From the NCBI RefSeq assembly GCF_004769235.1, contig NZ_RQFG01000016.1, positions 218,048-282,047 on the forward strand: 64,000 bases of DNA, given 5' to 3'. Position 1 is the stretch's first letter, and each line of letters begins with the position of its first letter. A model generated the notes under the pieces. The model was given only the letters and a program-made list of their open reading frames with translations, did not search any database and was not told the DNA's origin. The stretch comes from Leptospira kanakyensis. Its GTDB lineage: Bacteria; Spirochaetota; Leptospiria; Leptospirales; Leptospiraceae. The position numbers were made by a program, and so were the translations under genes. This document shows positions 44,954-55,123 of this stretch, piece after piece.

Positions 44954-46534
44954 ATGTCGAAGATCACTAGTTTAGAACCAATAAAAACAAAGAAAAACTG
45001 GGTGGAGCTTGGACCGGTGTATGTAAACCGGGTCAGGTTTTTACTCGCGGGATTTTATGTCATAGCAACTCTCGGCTCTTACAAAACTTCCACAACTTTA
45101 CAAACTATGAGTTATCTCGTGGGGATTACTTGTATGTTTTTATACGGAGGTCTTCAGGCTTATTTATTCAAAAAAGAGAAGTTGGGATCATTTTTCCCTA
45201 AGGTTCTGATTCTCATGGACATCACCGTCCTTTTTGCGGTCACTGCATCTGGTCTTATGGGTGGAAGCGGGGTTGCCGCCGACTTAATTAAGTCACCAAC
45301 ACTATACGTATTGTATTATTTTTACGTAGTGTATTCTGCGTTTTTGTTTTCTAAACGAACTCTTCTAATGAGTACATACTATTCTGCTTTTTGTTTGGTG
45401 ATGATTTCGGTCATTGGTTATGGACAAGGAGTTGAGTTTAAAGAGGTAGAGGGATTCCAAAGCCAAAAGAGTACAGTTGGTATCTCCAATGAAGTATTTA
45501 AAATATTATTTTTGATTTGTTTTGGATATTTAACTTCTGCGGTTCTTAATTTATTAAATGAAATCAAAAATGAATCAGAAGAAAGACAAAAGGTTGCTGA
45601 GACAGAAAGAACAACCGCAGACAACTTAAATCGTAATTTGGTGAGAGTTGGTGCTGAACTCATAAAAACATTGAAATCCATTCGCGAAATCACAACGGAC
45701 TTTAACTTACAGATTGAATCCCAAGACCAATCGATTCATGAACTAACAGAGTTTGTTTCTTCATTTTCAGAAAGTATTCAAACTTCTGTGAACAATATCG
45801 GAAAACAACACAACCAAATCAGTTTACTCAATCATAAATCAGATACACTCAAACTTAGTATTTCTGAAATTGGATCTTCAGTAGAAGAGTTAAATGCCAA
45901 CATGGAGGATTTCCAAGATAGAAGTAATGTCCTTTCCGAAACGGTTAAAAACTTAGAAGAAAGGCTTAGATCGGTCAATGAATCTCAAAAAGAAGTGAGT
46001 GAAGTGAATGATATCATGGCAGAAATTGCTGACCGTACGAATTTACTAGCACTCAATGCATCCATCGAAGCGGCAAGGGCTGGGGAACATGGAAGAGGGT
46101 TTGCTGTGGTGGCTCAGGAAGTGGCAAAATTAGCAGAAAATTCTAATGAAAATGCGACTAAAATCAAAAAAATCATCACAACTTCCAATCGGTTCATTCA
46201 GGAAGGGACGGAGCTTGCTTCCACTTCTCTCAAACAAACGGAAGCCCTGCAATCTAAGTATGAACTCTTAAGTGCAGTCATTAAAACGGCCACGAACAAA
46301 ATCAATTCCCAAAAGAATATTAACAATGAAGTACTCGAGGCATTAGATTTGATTGAATCAATTTCTCGCGATTTAGATGGGGAATCGAAACTCTTAAATC
46401 AGGACAAAGATCAGATGGTTGCCGTTGTTCAAAAAATGGATGAAATCAATAGAGAAGTAGTTATTAATGCTAGAAAAGTAGGTGAGAATACTTTAAGTTT
46501 GGAAAAACAAGCAGCTGATTTGGCATCAGAATAG
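44954..46534 (+). CDS. Membrane methyl-accepting chemotaxis-like transducer
   Basis: 526 residues. Residues 25-205 hold about six membrane helices without a large external domain, so the sensor is probably the membrane part itself. A coiled-coil follows, then the signalling hairpin [43 protein letters not shown], which binds CheA/CheW. HAMP is not evident. It probably senses membrane state or small hydrophobic compounds. The caspase-like gene starts 3 bp after its stop. Confidence 0.88.
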   Translation: MSKITSLEPIKTKKNWVELGPVYVNRVRFLLAGFYVIATLGSYKTSTTLQTMSYLVGITCMFLYGGLQAYLFKKEKLGSFFPKVLILMDITVLFAVTASGLMGGSGVAADLIKSPTLYVLYYFYVVYSAFLFSKRTLLMSTYYSAFCLVMISVIGYGQGVEFKEVEGFQSQKSTVGISNEVFKILFLICFGYLTSAVLNLLNEIKNESEERQKVAETERTTADNLNRNLVRVGAELIKTLKSIREITTDFNLQIESQDQSIHELTEFVSSFSESIQTSVNNIGKQHNQISLLNHKSDTLKLSISEIGSSVEELNANMEDFQDRSNVLSETVKNLEERLRSVNESQKEVSEVNDIMAEIADRTNLLALNASIEAARAGEHGRGFAVVAQEVAKLAENSNENATKIKKIITTSNRFIQEGTELASTSLKQTEALQSKYELLSAVIKTATNKINSQKNINNEVLEALDLIESISRDLDGESKLLNQDKDQMVAVVQKMDEINREVVINARKVGENTLSLEKQAADLASE

Positions 46535-46537
46535 AAA

Positions 46538-47845
46538 ATGACAATGAAATCTAAATTCCTAATATTCTTATTTTTGACTATACCAACGTTTTTGGCTGCC
46601 GACTCTAATCCGAAGCGGTTTGGATTTGTCGTTGGGGTAAGCGAATATAAGGAATTGGCTCTTGGGGATTTGAAAACTGCCAAAAGTGATGCACTTGGTA
46701 TGACGAAGATTTTATTTAGTTATGGATCTTACAATCGGATCCAAACTTTGGTACAAGAAGGATCCGTCAATTCAACACCTACTAAATATAATATTCTCTC
46801 ACATTTTGAAGCCTTATTAGAAGAAACGAATCCAGAAGATTTATTTGTTTTTTACTTCTCTGGGCACGGTGTCGTTGATTACAATGATCGAGTTTATTTA
46901 CTTCCAGAGGACGCAAACCCTCTAAAACCTTTTGAAACTGGGATTGCAGTGGAACAACTCCTAGAAATGACAAAGAAAGCCAAACTGAAACGAGTTGTGT
47001 TCTTTATTGACGCCTGTCGGAACCCAGATGATGGAAAAGGAGAAGAAGGTAGAAAGTATTTAGAAGGTTCAAACTTTCGAGATTCTGAAATTGTTTCAGT
47101 ATTTTATTCCACCAAAGTCGGATATTCCAGTTATGAGGATCCCAAGTCTGGTTATGGAGTTTTTACCAAATTTTTGATTTATGGATTGGAAGGTAGGGCA
47201 GATTCCAATTATAACGGAGAGGTTTCCTATTCCGAATTGTCCAATTATGTGATTTCCTCTTTGCGAGAGTGGTCCAAAACAAACCAGAAATTACAAAAGC
47301 CATACACCAAAGAATATGCGGAGAAGTCCGAAGATACAATCCTTACTTACGCAGTGAATCCGGAAACTTCGCTTGCTGATGCACCGTTGTTCAATCCGTA
47401 CAATCCCACTTATGCCTTTCGTTCCTTTCTTTTCCCTGGCTGGGGACAATATGCACGTGGGCAAGAAGATAAAGGAAAAATCATTATGTCTATCTTTGCT
47501 TTAGGTGTCCTGTATGCAGGTTATCAGTACAATACCTATAGAAATGATAAAGCTGCTTATGAATCTGCTGTAGGCATTCCACCGAACTCTCGAGTTACCG
47601 AAACGGTTGCTTTGAATTATTATCTGATAGAACCGTATCGGCAAAGGATGGAAACTTCCAGAACCAATCTATCTCAAGCCTTAACCGCACTTCTTGTACT
47701 TTGGTCGGCAAATGTGTTTGATTTTTATCTATTGGGGCCCAATCCTAAAGAAAAATCGGGTGTTTTGCTCGAATTTCACCTGGAAAACCAAGGTTATATG
47801 GGAATGGATAGAATCGGGAAGTTAGGTTATGCGATGCAGTTTTAG
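46538..47845 (+). CDS. Caspase-like (C14) exported protein with C-terminal membrane part
   Basis: 435 residues with a signal peptide. Residues 28-230 are a caspase-like domain: FGFVVGVSEYKE, YFSGHGVVDYNDRVYLLPED with H110, and VVFFIDACRNPDDGK with C160, so the His/Cys dyad is complete. The C-terminal part, FRSFLFPGWGQYARGQEDKGK with two membrane helices, resembles the DUF5683 domain of spirochaetes and Bacteroidetes. The protease probably lies in the periplasm. It overlaps the next lipoprotein gene by 17 bp. Confidence 0.85.
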   Translation: MTMKSKFLIFLFLTIPTFLAADSNPKRFGFVVGVSEYKELALGDLKTAKSDALGMTKILFSYGSYNRIQTLVQEGSVNSTPTKYNILSHFEALLEETNPEDLFVFYFSGHGVVDYNDRVYLLPEDANPLKPFETGIAVEQLLEMTKKAKLKRVVFFIDACRNPDDGKGEEGRKYLEGSNFRDSEIVSVFYSTKVGYSSYEDPKSGYGVFTKFLIYGLEGRADSNYNGEVSYSELSNYVISSLREWSKTNQKLQKPYTKEYAEKSEDTILTYAVNPETSLADAPLFNPYNPTYAFRSFLFPGWGQYARGQEDKGKIIMSIFALGVLYAGYQYNTYRNDKAAYESAVGIPPNSRVTETVALNYYLIEPYRQRMETSRTNLSQALTALLVLWSANVFDFYLLGPNPKEKSGVLLEFHLENQGYMGMDRIGKLGYAMQF

Positions 47846-49349
47846 TTTATTCATAACTTTGTTATTCTTCCAATGTACGATTCAAGATAAAACCAAGAAT
47901 CCCTTTGATCCTTCTACTTTAGCTGGCGGTTCTGTTGTTGTACTCGCAACATTGGCTTTTCAAAATGAAATTCAAATCACATCAAGATACCTACCTAGCG
48001 ATTATCCATCATTTATAAAAACAGAAATCTTGGATTTGGATTTTAGTGAACCAGTTGCTGCATTTTTTACAAAAACAAATTTCAGCATTTCGGAAAACTA
48101 TAAAGACGATTTAGTTTTAAGAGACGTATTCCCACTCTCTGATTCGAAACTTCGTGTTTTGTTTTCTGTTTCCTCTCGATCCGAATGGCGAGAGCCTATT
48201 TCTTTATTCATCCGAAGGCCTGAGTCGTTTGGACATTATGCATTTTCAGGAAAACAATTCGAATTTAAATTTCCTTACCCTCGTTATATTGGTTCTATTT
48301 CGGAACCTAAAGGCCAAATCACATCGACACTATTATCAGATGGAAGGATTTTACTTGTGGGTGGTGTTTCCATTTCCGGTAACACAGTGTCTACAGTAGA
48401 AATTTTAAATCCTGAAACAGGTTTATCCACAATACTGCCTTCGCTCAACCAAAGTTTAACGGGTATGGCTATATGCACAAACCCCGATGGTATTGTTTAT
48501 GTATCGGGCGGTAAAACAGTGCCTGGTAATATTACGGCCAGCTCTCAGATTAGCAATCGAATCTACCGAATCCAAAGTGAAAATCAAACAGTGGTTGAAC
48601 TCCCCGTTTTGTTACAAAAAAGACGATACGGACATACTATGGTCTGTTTGGATGATGGCAACTTGCTTGTGTCAGGTGGACAGTTTCAGGTTGGTAATGA
48701 TTTTACTGCCATTACAAATGAACATGAACTCATTTCCGTCCAATCAGGAACTTCAACAACTTTAAATTCAAGTGCTAACTTTACGATGAATACGGTTTTC
48801 CACTTTGCTGAATATGTTGGAAGTGAACATAGAGTTTTCTTTTTTGGTGGGAGAGACCGGATCGATCCTTTTGCAGTTTATTCGAATGCGATTCGGCGTT
48901 TGGATTTGAATTCCCAAGTGATGGATGTAGTTGGGGATCCATTACCAACTTCAAGATCAAATGTTACAACTATCTCTATCCCTGGTGGCGATCAGTTGGT
49001 GTTAGGTGGAGTTCTGGGTGGAACTATCAATGTAGGTTCTCGTAGCATTGAATCTTGGAATAAAACTAGTGGGGTCAGTAAAACCCATGGATTCACAACT
49101 AGAGCTAAAAATGGAAGTTCTATTGTTCCTTATTCAGGTTCTCAAGTCTTATTTACTGGCGGAGTAGATACTTATTATAAATCAGGAATTTTAGAATTAT
49201 ACGATCACACAGAAATGAAAAATTTTGTTGTGGATACGATGATGAATGCTCGTTCAGAGCATTGTGCAGTAAAAACGAATCAAGGGATTGTCATCTTTGG
49301 TGATTCGGCATTAAATGATAGAAGGGTGGAGTTATATGGAAAAGATTAA
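47829..49349 (+). CDS. Kelch/galactose oxidase-like propeller lipoprotein 1
   Basis: 506 residues. The leader ends in LLFFQC (Cys 15), followed by NPFDPSTLAGG. About 130 residues of Ig-like sequence precede a beta-propeller made of kelch-type units, e.g. TLLSDGRILLVGGVSISGNTV, then MVCLDDGNLLVSGGQ. Such propellers bind protein or sugar ligands at the surface. It overlaps the caspase-like gene by 17 bp and the next lipoprotein by 14 bp. Confidence 0.82.
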   Translation: MRCSFSLFITLLFFQCTIQDKTKNPFDPSTLAGGSVVVLATLAFQNEIQITSRYLPSDYPSFIKTEILDLDFSEPVAAFFTKTNFSISENYKDDLVLRDVFPLSDSKLRVLFSVSSRSEWREPISLFIRRPESFGHYAFSGKQFEFKFPYPRYIGSISEPKGQITSTLLSDGRILLVGGVSISGNTVSTVEILNPETGLSTILPSLNQSLTGMAICTNPDGIVYVSGGKTVPGNITASSQISNRIYRIQSENQTVVELPVLLQKRRYGHTMVCLDDGNLLVSGGQFQVGNDFTAITNEHELISVQSGTSTTLNSSANFTMNTVFHFAEYVGSEHRVFFFGGRDRIDPFAVYSNAIRRLDLNSQVMDVVGDPLPTSRSNVTTISIPGGDQLVLGGVLGGTINVGSRSIESWNKTSGVSKTHGFTTRAKNGSSIVPYSGSQVLFTGGVDTYYKSGILELYDHTEMKNFVVDTMMNARSEHCAVKTNQGIVIFGDSALNDRRVELYGKD

Positions 49350-51186
49350 ATCTACCATTCTACTTTTTCTGTTGATTTCATGTAAAATTACTCCTGGTAA
49401 CAATTTATTTGATCCAAACTCACCGACTAGTCTTGGTTTACTTCTTTTGAGTGCTGATCCTGTGGTAACCATGGAATTTTCTACCAATCGTGTACAACCT
49501 GGTGGGGTCATTTATGTGTCAACTAACCATGATTTTACGGCAAAATCAGAAGGTTTGAGGTTGCCTGTTTCCGGGTCAGGAGTTAGTCCTATTTTACAAG
49601 TCATCCCTCGAAGCCGTTTTTTGTATGAAGTTCGTATGAAACCAACCATCACTAGCGGTAAGTTTAGTATTGATCTTAAGGATTATTATCTAAATGAATC
49701 ACTTTTGGTAAATCCTGAAAACTTTGAATTCGAAATCGATTCCCAACCACCGATTTTGGAAGTTCGTACAGGAAATGGAATTGATATTTCTGAATTACAA
49801 TCAGGTTTTTTGGATATAGTTTCAAATGAGGACATTGTCTGGGAAGGAAAACTTTCTCAAGTCAGCTTATCGGGAACTGCTAAAAATAGTTTGGTTGTCT
49901 CTGATATGATTGTTTCTTCTCGCAACATACGTTTGTTATTTGCAGGGAATCCGAACTCAAATGGTGGAATTCTCACAGTTTCATTTTCAGGTGTCAAGGA
50001 CAAAGCCTCCAATTCAGAAGGAGTCGTTATGGTTCCGGTAAAAGTTTTCGCCTTTAAAAGTGGGCCTAACTTGAATGTGGCGAGAAGGTCTTGTGTTGGG
50101 ATTGAGTTAGATGATGGAAGGCGACTTGTTCTTGGTGGGAAGGCGAAAAAAGAAGTTTTGATCAATGGGAATGGTACTTTAAGTCATAGCGAAATTTACG
50201 ATTCTACTTTAAAAAAATTCGTCCAAGGCCCAGACATGGTATTTCGACGCCAAGAGTTTGATGCTGTTAAACTCCATGATGGACGAATTTTTGCAGTTGG
50301 TGGGATCGGTGGAAAAATTGGTGCAGTAAACGATGGGTTAACTGCAACGGAAGTTTATGATCCTATTACAAATACTTGGACAGAGGGGCCGCAGTTATCA
50401 TTGCCTCGATTGTTCCATAAAATGACAGTCCTTCCCAATGGCGATGTTCTCGTAGTTGGAGGTATGAGTCCTTATAAGCCAACTCAATCAGTTGGTACAG
50501 TGGAGCTGGTTCATATCACGAATAATCCTGCTACAATGACTGTTGAGATCGTGGGAAATCTCGATGATCCTCGAGGAAAACATACTCAGATCTTTTCACA
50601 AACTACAGGAAAGGTCATTATTATTGGTGGGGAACGTTCAGATGCATTTGGACTCCTTAGCAATGATTTTACGCCGAAAGCTTTGGATTCTATTGAATTA
50701 TATGATATCAATACGAAAACTCTCTCAAAATCAACAGCGAAATTATACAAAAGATTTAATCATTTTGTTCACGGATTAGAAAATGGAGAGATACTTATTT
50801 TTGGTGGAATGAATTCTCGTTTCGATGATTCACAACCTGTGTTACGAGCACAAATTTATAATCCAACAACAGACACCATTAGAGATCATAAAAATTTGCT
50901 TTTTGGAAGAGAGTGGGGTTCCTCTTTTGTATTTCCTTATGGAAAAGACCAACTGATTGTTGCAGGTGGTTTAGAGTATCGCACAGGAAGTGGATCTACG
51001 TTTGATTCGATTCATGATACGGAGTCATGGTCGGAATCAATCAATCGATTTTATATGACAAGTCGTTCATTGAATGCTCGCTGGGATGGTTGTGATATTC
51101 GTTATTCATCGACTGGTGGTGGGATGATTTTGGGTGGTAGGATTGGAGATATTCTTGGGAACACCGAGGAATATAGCTTTGAATAA
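49336..51186 (+). CDS. Kelch/galactose oxidase-like propeller lipoprotein 2
   Basis: 616 residues from the ATG at 49336. The leader ends in LFLLISC, followed by NLFDPNSPTS, a stretch shared with lipoproteins 1 and 3. Two Ig-like segments are followed by kelch units (VKLHDGRIFAVGGIGGKIGA, VLPNGDVLVVGGMSPYKPT, GLENGEILIFGGMNSRFDDS). Paralogue of its neighbours. It overlaps lipoprotein 1 by 14 bp and lipoprotein 3 by 8 bp. Confidence 0.82.
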   Translation: MEKIKSTILLFLLISCKITPGNNLFDPNSPTSLGLLLLSADPVVTMEFSTNRVQPGGVIYVSTNHDFTAKSEGLRLPVSGSGVSPILQVIPRSRFLYEVRMKPTITSGKFSIDLKDYYLNESLLVNPENFEFEIDSQPPILEVRTGNGIDISELQSGFLDIVSNEDIVWEGKLSQVSLSGTAKNSLVVSDMIVSSRNIRLLFAGNPNSNGGILTVSFSGVKDKASNSEGVVMVPVKVFAFKSGPNLNVARRSCVGIELDDGRRLVLGGKAKKEVLINGNGTLSHSEIYDSTLKKFVQGPDMVFRRQEFDAVKLHDGRIFAVGGIGGKIGAVNDGLTATEVYDPITNTWTEGPQLSLPRLFHKMTVLPNGDVLVVGGMSPYKPTQSVGTVELVHITNNPATMTVEIVGNLDDPRGKHTQIFSQTTGKVIIIGGERSDAFGLLSNDFTPKALDSIELYDINTKTLSKSTAKLYKRFNHFVHGLENGEILIFGGMNSRFDDSQPVLRAQIYNPTTDTIRDHKNLLFGREWGSSFVFPYGKDQLIVAGGLEYRTGSGSTFDSIHDTESWSESINRFYMTSRSLNARWDGCDIRYSSTGGGMILGGRIGDILGNTEEYSFE

Positions 51187-52933
51187 ATCTATCCCTTTAT
51201 TGTTTTTCTTTTTGATTGGATGTACGTTTCCTTCTGAATATGGAAACGTATTTGATCAAAAATCGACACAAGGATTGTTCTTAAGTACGTTTTTAAATTC
51301 AAATCAGTTTACTTGTTCCACGGATTCAAATGGAAAATCTTTTGGAAATGTAGATCAGATTTTGTTACAGTGCAATAGAGAACTTGCCAATTTGGATTCC
51401 GATTATTTAGCAACGGCAAATTTAAATGTATTTTCAAACATTCATTTTGAGAAAATTGGTTCTGACCGGCTTTTGGTTTCTTTCGATCCGCTAATCAATG
51501 ATGGTCGATATGAACTTGTCCTATCAGGTGTTGTATCTTATGTGGGAGAAACTTTATTAGAAGATAAAATCCCCATTGTTATCGATACCCAAGTCCCCAC
51601 CGTGGCACTCGTTGGATATATTCCCATTACTGATTATACTTTTTTTTCTGCTAGGTATTGGGACTTTACAGTTTCGGAGCCTTTAGAAAATTTTGGTCCG
51701 CCAATTCTCAGTGGTTCTTTAGCTTCTTCTGTTGTGTTACGGTCTGTACAAAAAATAAGTGGAAACTTATACCGAGTTTATTTCGAAACAAATTTTTCGA
51801 CCAATGGGCCAGGGAATCTTACATTAGCATTTTCGAATTCTAAAGACGATGCTTTAAATGTGGTTTCGAATACGTTAACAGTCCAGTTGATCGGTCTAGT
51901 TCCTGGACCATCTTTACTCCAAGGAAGATCTGAGTTTGAAGCTTTTTTGAATGACCATGGAGACGTGATTGCTATCTACGGATCAAAATCCAGTGCAGAA
52001 ATTTTGAGACACGGTACCTCTAGTTTTGTTTTAACAAATCCTAGTTTGCCTCAGATTGCTCGGGGAGAACGAGGAGTGATGTTAGATGGAAAAAATATCC
52101 TCATTACGGGTGGTATCTTACCAGCATCATCCATTGCGTTAACACCCAGTTATATTTTTGATTCTGAAACCACTGCATTCACACCCACTGGAAATATGAA
52201 TGGTCCAAGGCACTTACACAATGCAGTCAAACTCCAAGACGGAAAAGTGATTGTTTTGGGTGGAATTCGCGATTATACACCAGTAACTCCTGCTTATTTT
52301 ACGTCTTTAAATACTGCTGAGATTTATGATCCAACAACTGGCACATTTACTGAAATCACAAACCGGATGAGGACTCCAAGATCCTTTTCCTGTTCGGTAC
52401 TACTCAGTGATGGTCGAGTTTTTATCATTGGCGGAACTGATGGGATCTTTGCACCAAAAGATACAACAGAGTTTTATGATCCGACCACACAAACTTTTTC
52501 CTGGGGCCCGACATTGCCGGTTCCAGTAGGTGCTTTAAAATGTAAAACATTAGTAGATGGTAATGTTTTGATTTATGGTGCTCAATTATCCAATTTAAAC
52601 AATTCTACTATGTTATTCGATGTCACACGAAATCAAATTTTTGCCATTGCTAATTCAAAGTATAGAAGGGAATGGAGTGTTGCATCAGAACTTCCGGATG
52701 GGGGAATCCTTTTTCACGGAGGAGCGTATCGTTATGATACAAGTGAACCAAGTCGAACCATGGAAAAACTGGACTATGCAAAAAGTAATAGCTTCTTCGA
52801 TATGGGTATGTCGAAGTATAGTGTTTCAAAACATAGTGGAGTCAAATTTCCTGATGGTACCTTGTTTTTTCTCGGTGGTGAAATTGGAGGAATCCATCAT
52901 TTGGAAACAGAATACTACGGACTTGCTCATTAA
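51179..52933 (+). CDS. Kelch/galactose oxidase-like propeller lipoprotein 3
   Basis: 584 residues from a TTG at 51179: GAGGA at 51166-51170 lies 8 nt upstream and the signal peptide (SIPLLFFFLIGC) starts right there. Ig-like segments are followed by kelch units (VKLQDGKVIVLGGIRDYTPV, LLSDGRVFIIGGTDGIFAPK). The third paralogue of the set. The next gene starts 5 bp after its stop. Confidence 0.82.
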   Translation: MNKSIPLLFFFLIGCTFPSEYGNVFDQKSTQGLFLSTFLNSNQFTCSTDSNGKSFGNVDQILLQCNRELANLDSDYLATANLNVFSNIHFEKIGSDRLLVSFDPLINDGRYELVLSGVVSYVGETLLEDKIPIVIDTQVPTVALVGYIPITDYTFFSARYWDFTVSEPLENFGPPILSGSLASSVVLRSVQKISGNLYRVYFETNFSTNGPGNLTLAFSNSKDDALNVVSNTLTVQLIGLVPGPSLLQGRSEFEAFLNDHGDVIAIYGSKSSAEILRHGTSSFVLTNPSLPQIARGERGVMLDGKNILITGGILPASSIALTPSYIFDSETTAFTPTGNMNGPRHLHNAVKLQDGKVIVLGGIRDYTPVTPAYFTSLNTAEIYDPTTGTFTEITNRMRTPRSFSCSVLLSDGRVFIIGGTDGIFAPKDTTEFYDPTTQTFSWGPTLPVPVGALKCKTLVDGNVLIYGAQLSNLNNSTMLFDVTRNQIFAIANSKYRREWSVASELPDGGILFHGGAYRYDTSEPSRTMEKLDYAKSNSFFDMGMSKYSVSKHSGVKFPDGTLFFLGGEIGGIHHLETEYYGLAH

Positions 52934-52938
52934 ATTTT

Positions 52939-53661
52939 ATGCCTCATGAAAATGGCCGTATTTACGGTTCCTTTAAAAAAATTTGTATTCCAGAACCAGA
53001 GTTAAAATTAGAAGCAAAGTCCATCCTACCTAATTTAATTTCCTTAAAATCAGATTGGGAAACAGCTCAAATCTCTGACAGTCAACTGACCTTCCAACTT
53101 GTACTTTTATACTTAGAACGAAGGGTGAAAAAACATCCTTTCCTCCGAATGGGGAAACCATTGCCGAGTCGGAACCAATCTAAAGATTTTTTGGAAGTGG
53201 TTCGATTTTATGGAATGCCTGATACCGTACGATTTGCACTGTGGAAGTGGCATATTGGTGAGTGGGACATCCGACTAATTGATTACAATCCAAGTTCTTT
53301 GGAAATGTTAGAATCACAAAGTAGGGGTTACAGGTATTCAACTATTAGTTGGGAACATGCGATGGAAGGTAGTTTGGTAGAAGACAAACGAGATGCCTTT
53401 GAACATCTCCTTCATGATTTGGCTCATGCTTATATGTTTTTTCGCGAAGATTATGATTATGAAGGCCAAAAACAATTCTTTAAAGAGATGATGATGGATT
53501 ATCCAAAGTATGAATCGGTATTAAATACAAATTCAATCTTTCGTGAAAAGTTTGATTATTGTATTTCTGATATGAATTCGCATCCAGCCCATCTATCTTC
53601 TTATTGGAATGCCATTCGTAGGGAAGCAGGAATCCCTGTGGATCAAACCCTTAGAGTTTAG
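52939..53661 (+). CDS. Conserved protein of unknown function with HxxxH motif
   Basis: 240 residues, soluble, rich in Tyr and Trp. HLLHDLAHAYMFFREDYDY near residues 155-175 has closely spaced His residues that could bind a metal. No signal peptide, no family recognised. It follows the lipoprotein set by 5 bp and may be the last gene of that transcript; its end overlaps the convergent mazG-like gene by 11 bp. Confidence 0.65.
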   Translation: MPHENGRIYGSFKKICIPEPELKLEAKSILPNLISLKSDWETAQISDSQLTFQLVLLYLERRVKKHPFLRMGKPLPSRNQSKDFLEVVRFYGMPDTVRFALWKWHIGEWDIRLIDYNPSSLEMLESQSRGYRYSTISWEHAMEGSLVEDKRDAFEHLLHDLAHAYMFFREDYDYEGQKQFFKEMMMDYPKYESVLNTNSIFREKFDYCISDMNSHPAHLSSYWNAIRREAGIPVDQTLRV

Positions 53662-54013
53662 GATTATTTTTGTGTCGGTTTAAATCGCGTTTGGTATTTT
53701 TTTTGATGGTAGACTGAATGGCATCTTGGAGAGAGATTCCCATTTGGTTCGCCAAACATGTAAGAACAAAAAGAATATCTCCAATTTCGCTAGGGATTTT
53801 ATCAGCAGATTCATTAGTTTTAAAAGATTGGTCTCCATACTTCCTTGCCATTAACCTTGAAAGTTCACCCACTTCTTCCATAAGGATTGCTAAATTCGTG
53901 AGTTCCGAAAAATACCTTACTCCAATGGTTTTGATCCAATCGTCCACTTCGGACTGAAGTTGATTCAGTGTGACTTCATCGGTTTCCAAGTTTTTTCTCC
54001 AACTGAGTTCCAA
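53651..54013 (-). CDS. MazG-like nucleotide pyrophosphohydrolase
   Basis: 120 residues. LMEEVGELSRLMARKYGD and IPSEIGDILFVLTCLANQMG hold the EExxE and ExxD metal ligands of the all-alpha NTP pyrophosphatase fold; this is the short, single-domain form. It hydrolyses (d)NTPs, probably house-cleaning. It overlaps the upstream gene by 38 bp. Confidence 0.85.
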   Translation of the reverse strand: MELSWRKNLETDEVTLNQLQSEVDDWIKTIGVRYFSELTNLAILMEEVGELSRLMARKYGDQSFKTNESADKIPSEIGDILFVLTCLANQMGISLQDAIQSTIKKNTKRDLNRHKNNPKL

Positions 54014-55121
54014 GAATATTTGTAAACTCTTTCATACCTGCTTCATTCAAATGAATCAAATCAAAACAATATTGGCCGTTAGTAACTCCAAGGGAGTCTT
54101 GAAGATCCATTGAATCGAGAGGTTGCGTCGAAGATAATGCTTCTGTGAGTCCATCCAACCAAACTTTCATTCGGCCTTCGTTATTTACTTTCCTGATCAC
54201 ATCAGAGTAAGGGGCAAAAACATTGATGATATGAATGTTTTTATTGCCAATAAAGTCGTACATTTTCTTTAATCTTCGGAAATAACGTTTTGTTTCTTCT
54301 GTGGCATGAGATTCCTTCGGAACGACGTTTGCCACACCACAGGTTTCAAACAACATCCTTCTATGATCCGGGTTAGACGCTTTTGGAATTTCTATTGGTA
54401 AATCTAATGCCAACCTTTGTAAACAATCATCTACACTTGTTAATTTGTAGTCTTCGATTGATTCTGGATGATCGTTTTCATAATCCCATGGGTTTGTATT
54501 GGGATTTTTATTTGTTCTTAAAATGGTCTTTAATCTTTCGTTGAAATTGATTACTAGGTCGGATAAATCTTTGCGATAAGCAACCGATTTAAAACTAAGG
54601 AAAAGATAGTTTGAAACATCTAAATCATATTCGAATTCATGAGCAGAAGAAATGGCTTTGAAGTTACCTAACTCAGATAACATTGCCATGGTGGGTTCGA
54701 CAATATTTTTTCTATCTACCCAAGGCATACCAGGTTCCATGACATGTAAAATAATTTTTACATTTGGGAAAGCTTGTAAATACTCTTCTAAAATACGGTG
54801 TTGGACAATGAGTTCTGAACCACGAACGGCTATCGACTGGGTTTTCCATCCTGATTTCTGTAATTTTTCATTCAACATCCGAACACTAATCCCTTCAAAT
54901 GCTACGGAAGTTCCTACAATCAAAATGTCTGGATTGAGTACATCTCGTTTGGATACTACGTGTTCTGTAACACGATTGATATTGGAAGCATAGGAATTCT
55001 TTTTCAAATATGGTTTATAAAAACCAAGTTGGAGGAGAATTTCGAATATTAGTAAAAAAGTAATGGCAACAACTAACTTTTTATCAGTCAGAAATGAGAT
55101 TGTTTCTTTAAGTAAATTCAT
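53976..55121 (-). CDS. SGNH-hydrolase-like partner of the second MBOAT protein
   Basis: 381 residues with one N-terminal membrane anchor. ILIVGTSVAFEGISVRMLNE is the nucleophile block (here G-T-S) and FDLIHLNEAGMKEF holds the D-x-x-H pair. It starts 2 bp after the MBOAT stop codon, the same layout as at 34958-37965 on the other strand, but sequence similarity between the two SGNH-like proteins is low. Likely role: transfer of acyl groups to a surface polymer. Confidence 0.72.
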   Translation of the reverse strand: MNLLKETISFLTDKKLVVAITFLLIFEILLQLGFYKPYLKKNSYASNINRVTEHVVSKRDVLNPDILIVGTSVAFEGISVRMLNEKLQKSGWKTQSIAVRGSELIVQHRILEEYLQAFPNVKIILHVMEPGMPWVDRKNIVEPTMAMLSELGNFKAISSAHEFEYDLDVSNYLFLSFKSVAYRKDLSDLVINFNERLKTILRTNKNPNTNPWDYENDHPESIEDYKLTSVDDCLQRLALDLPIEIPKASNPDHRRMLFETCGVANVVPKESHATEETKRYFRRLKKMYDFIGNKNIHIINVFAPYSDVIRKVNNEGRMKVWLDGLTEALSSTQPLDSMDLQDSLGVTNGQYCFDLIHLNEAGMKEFTNILGTQLEKKLGNR

Positions 55122-55123
55122 AT

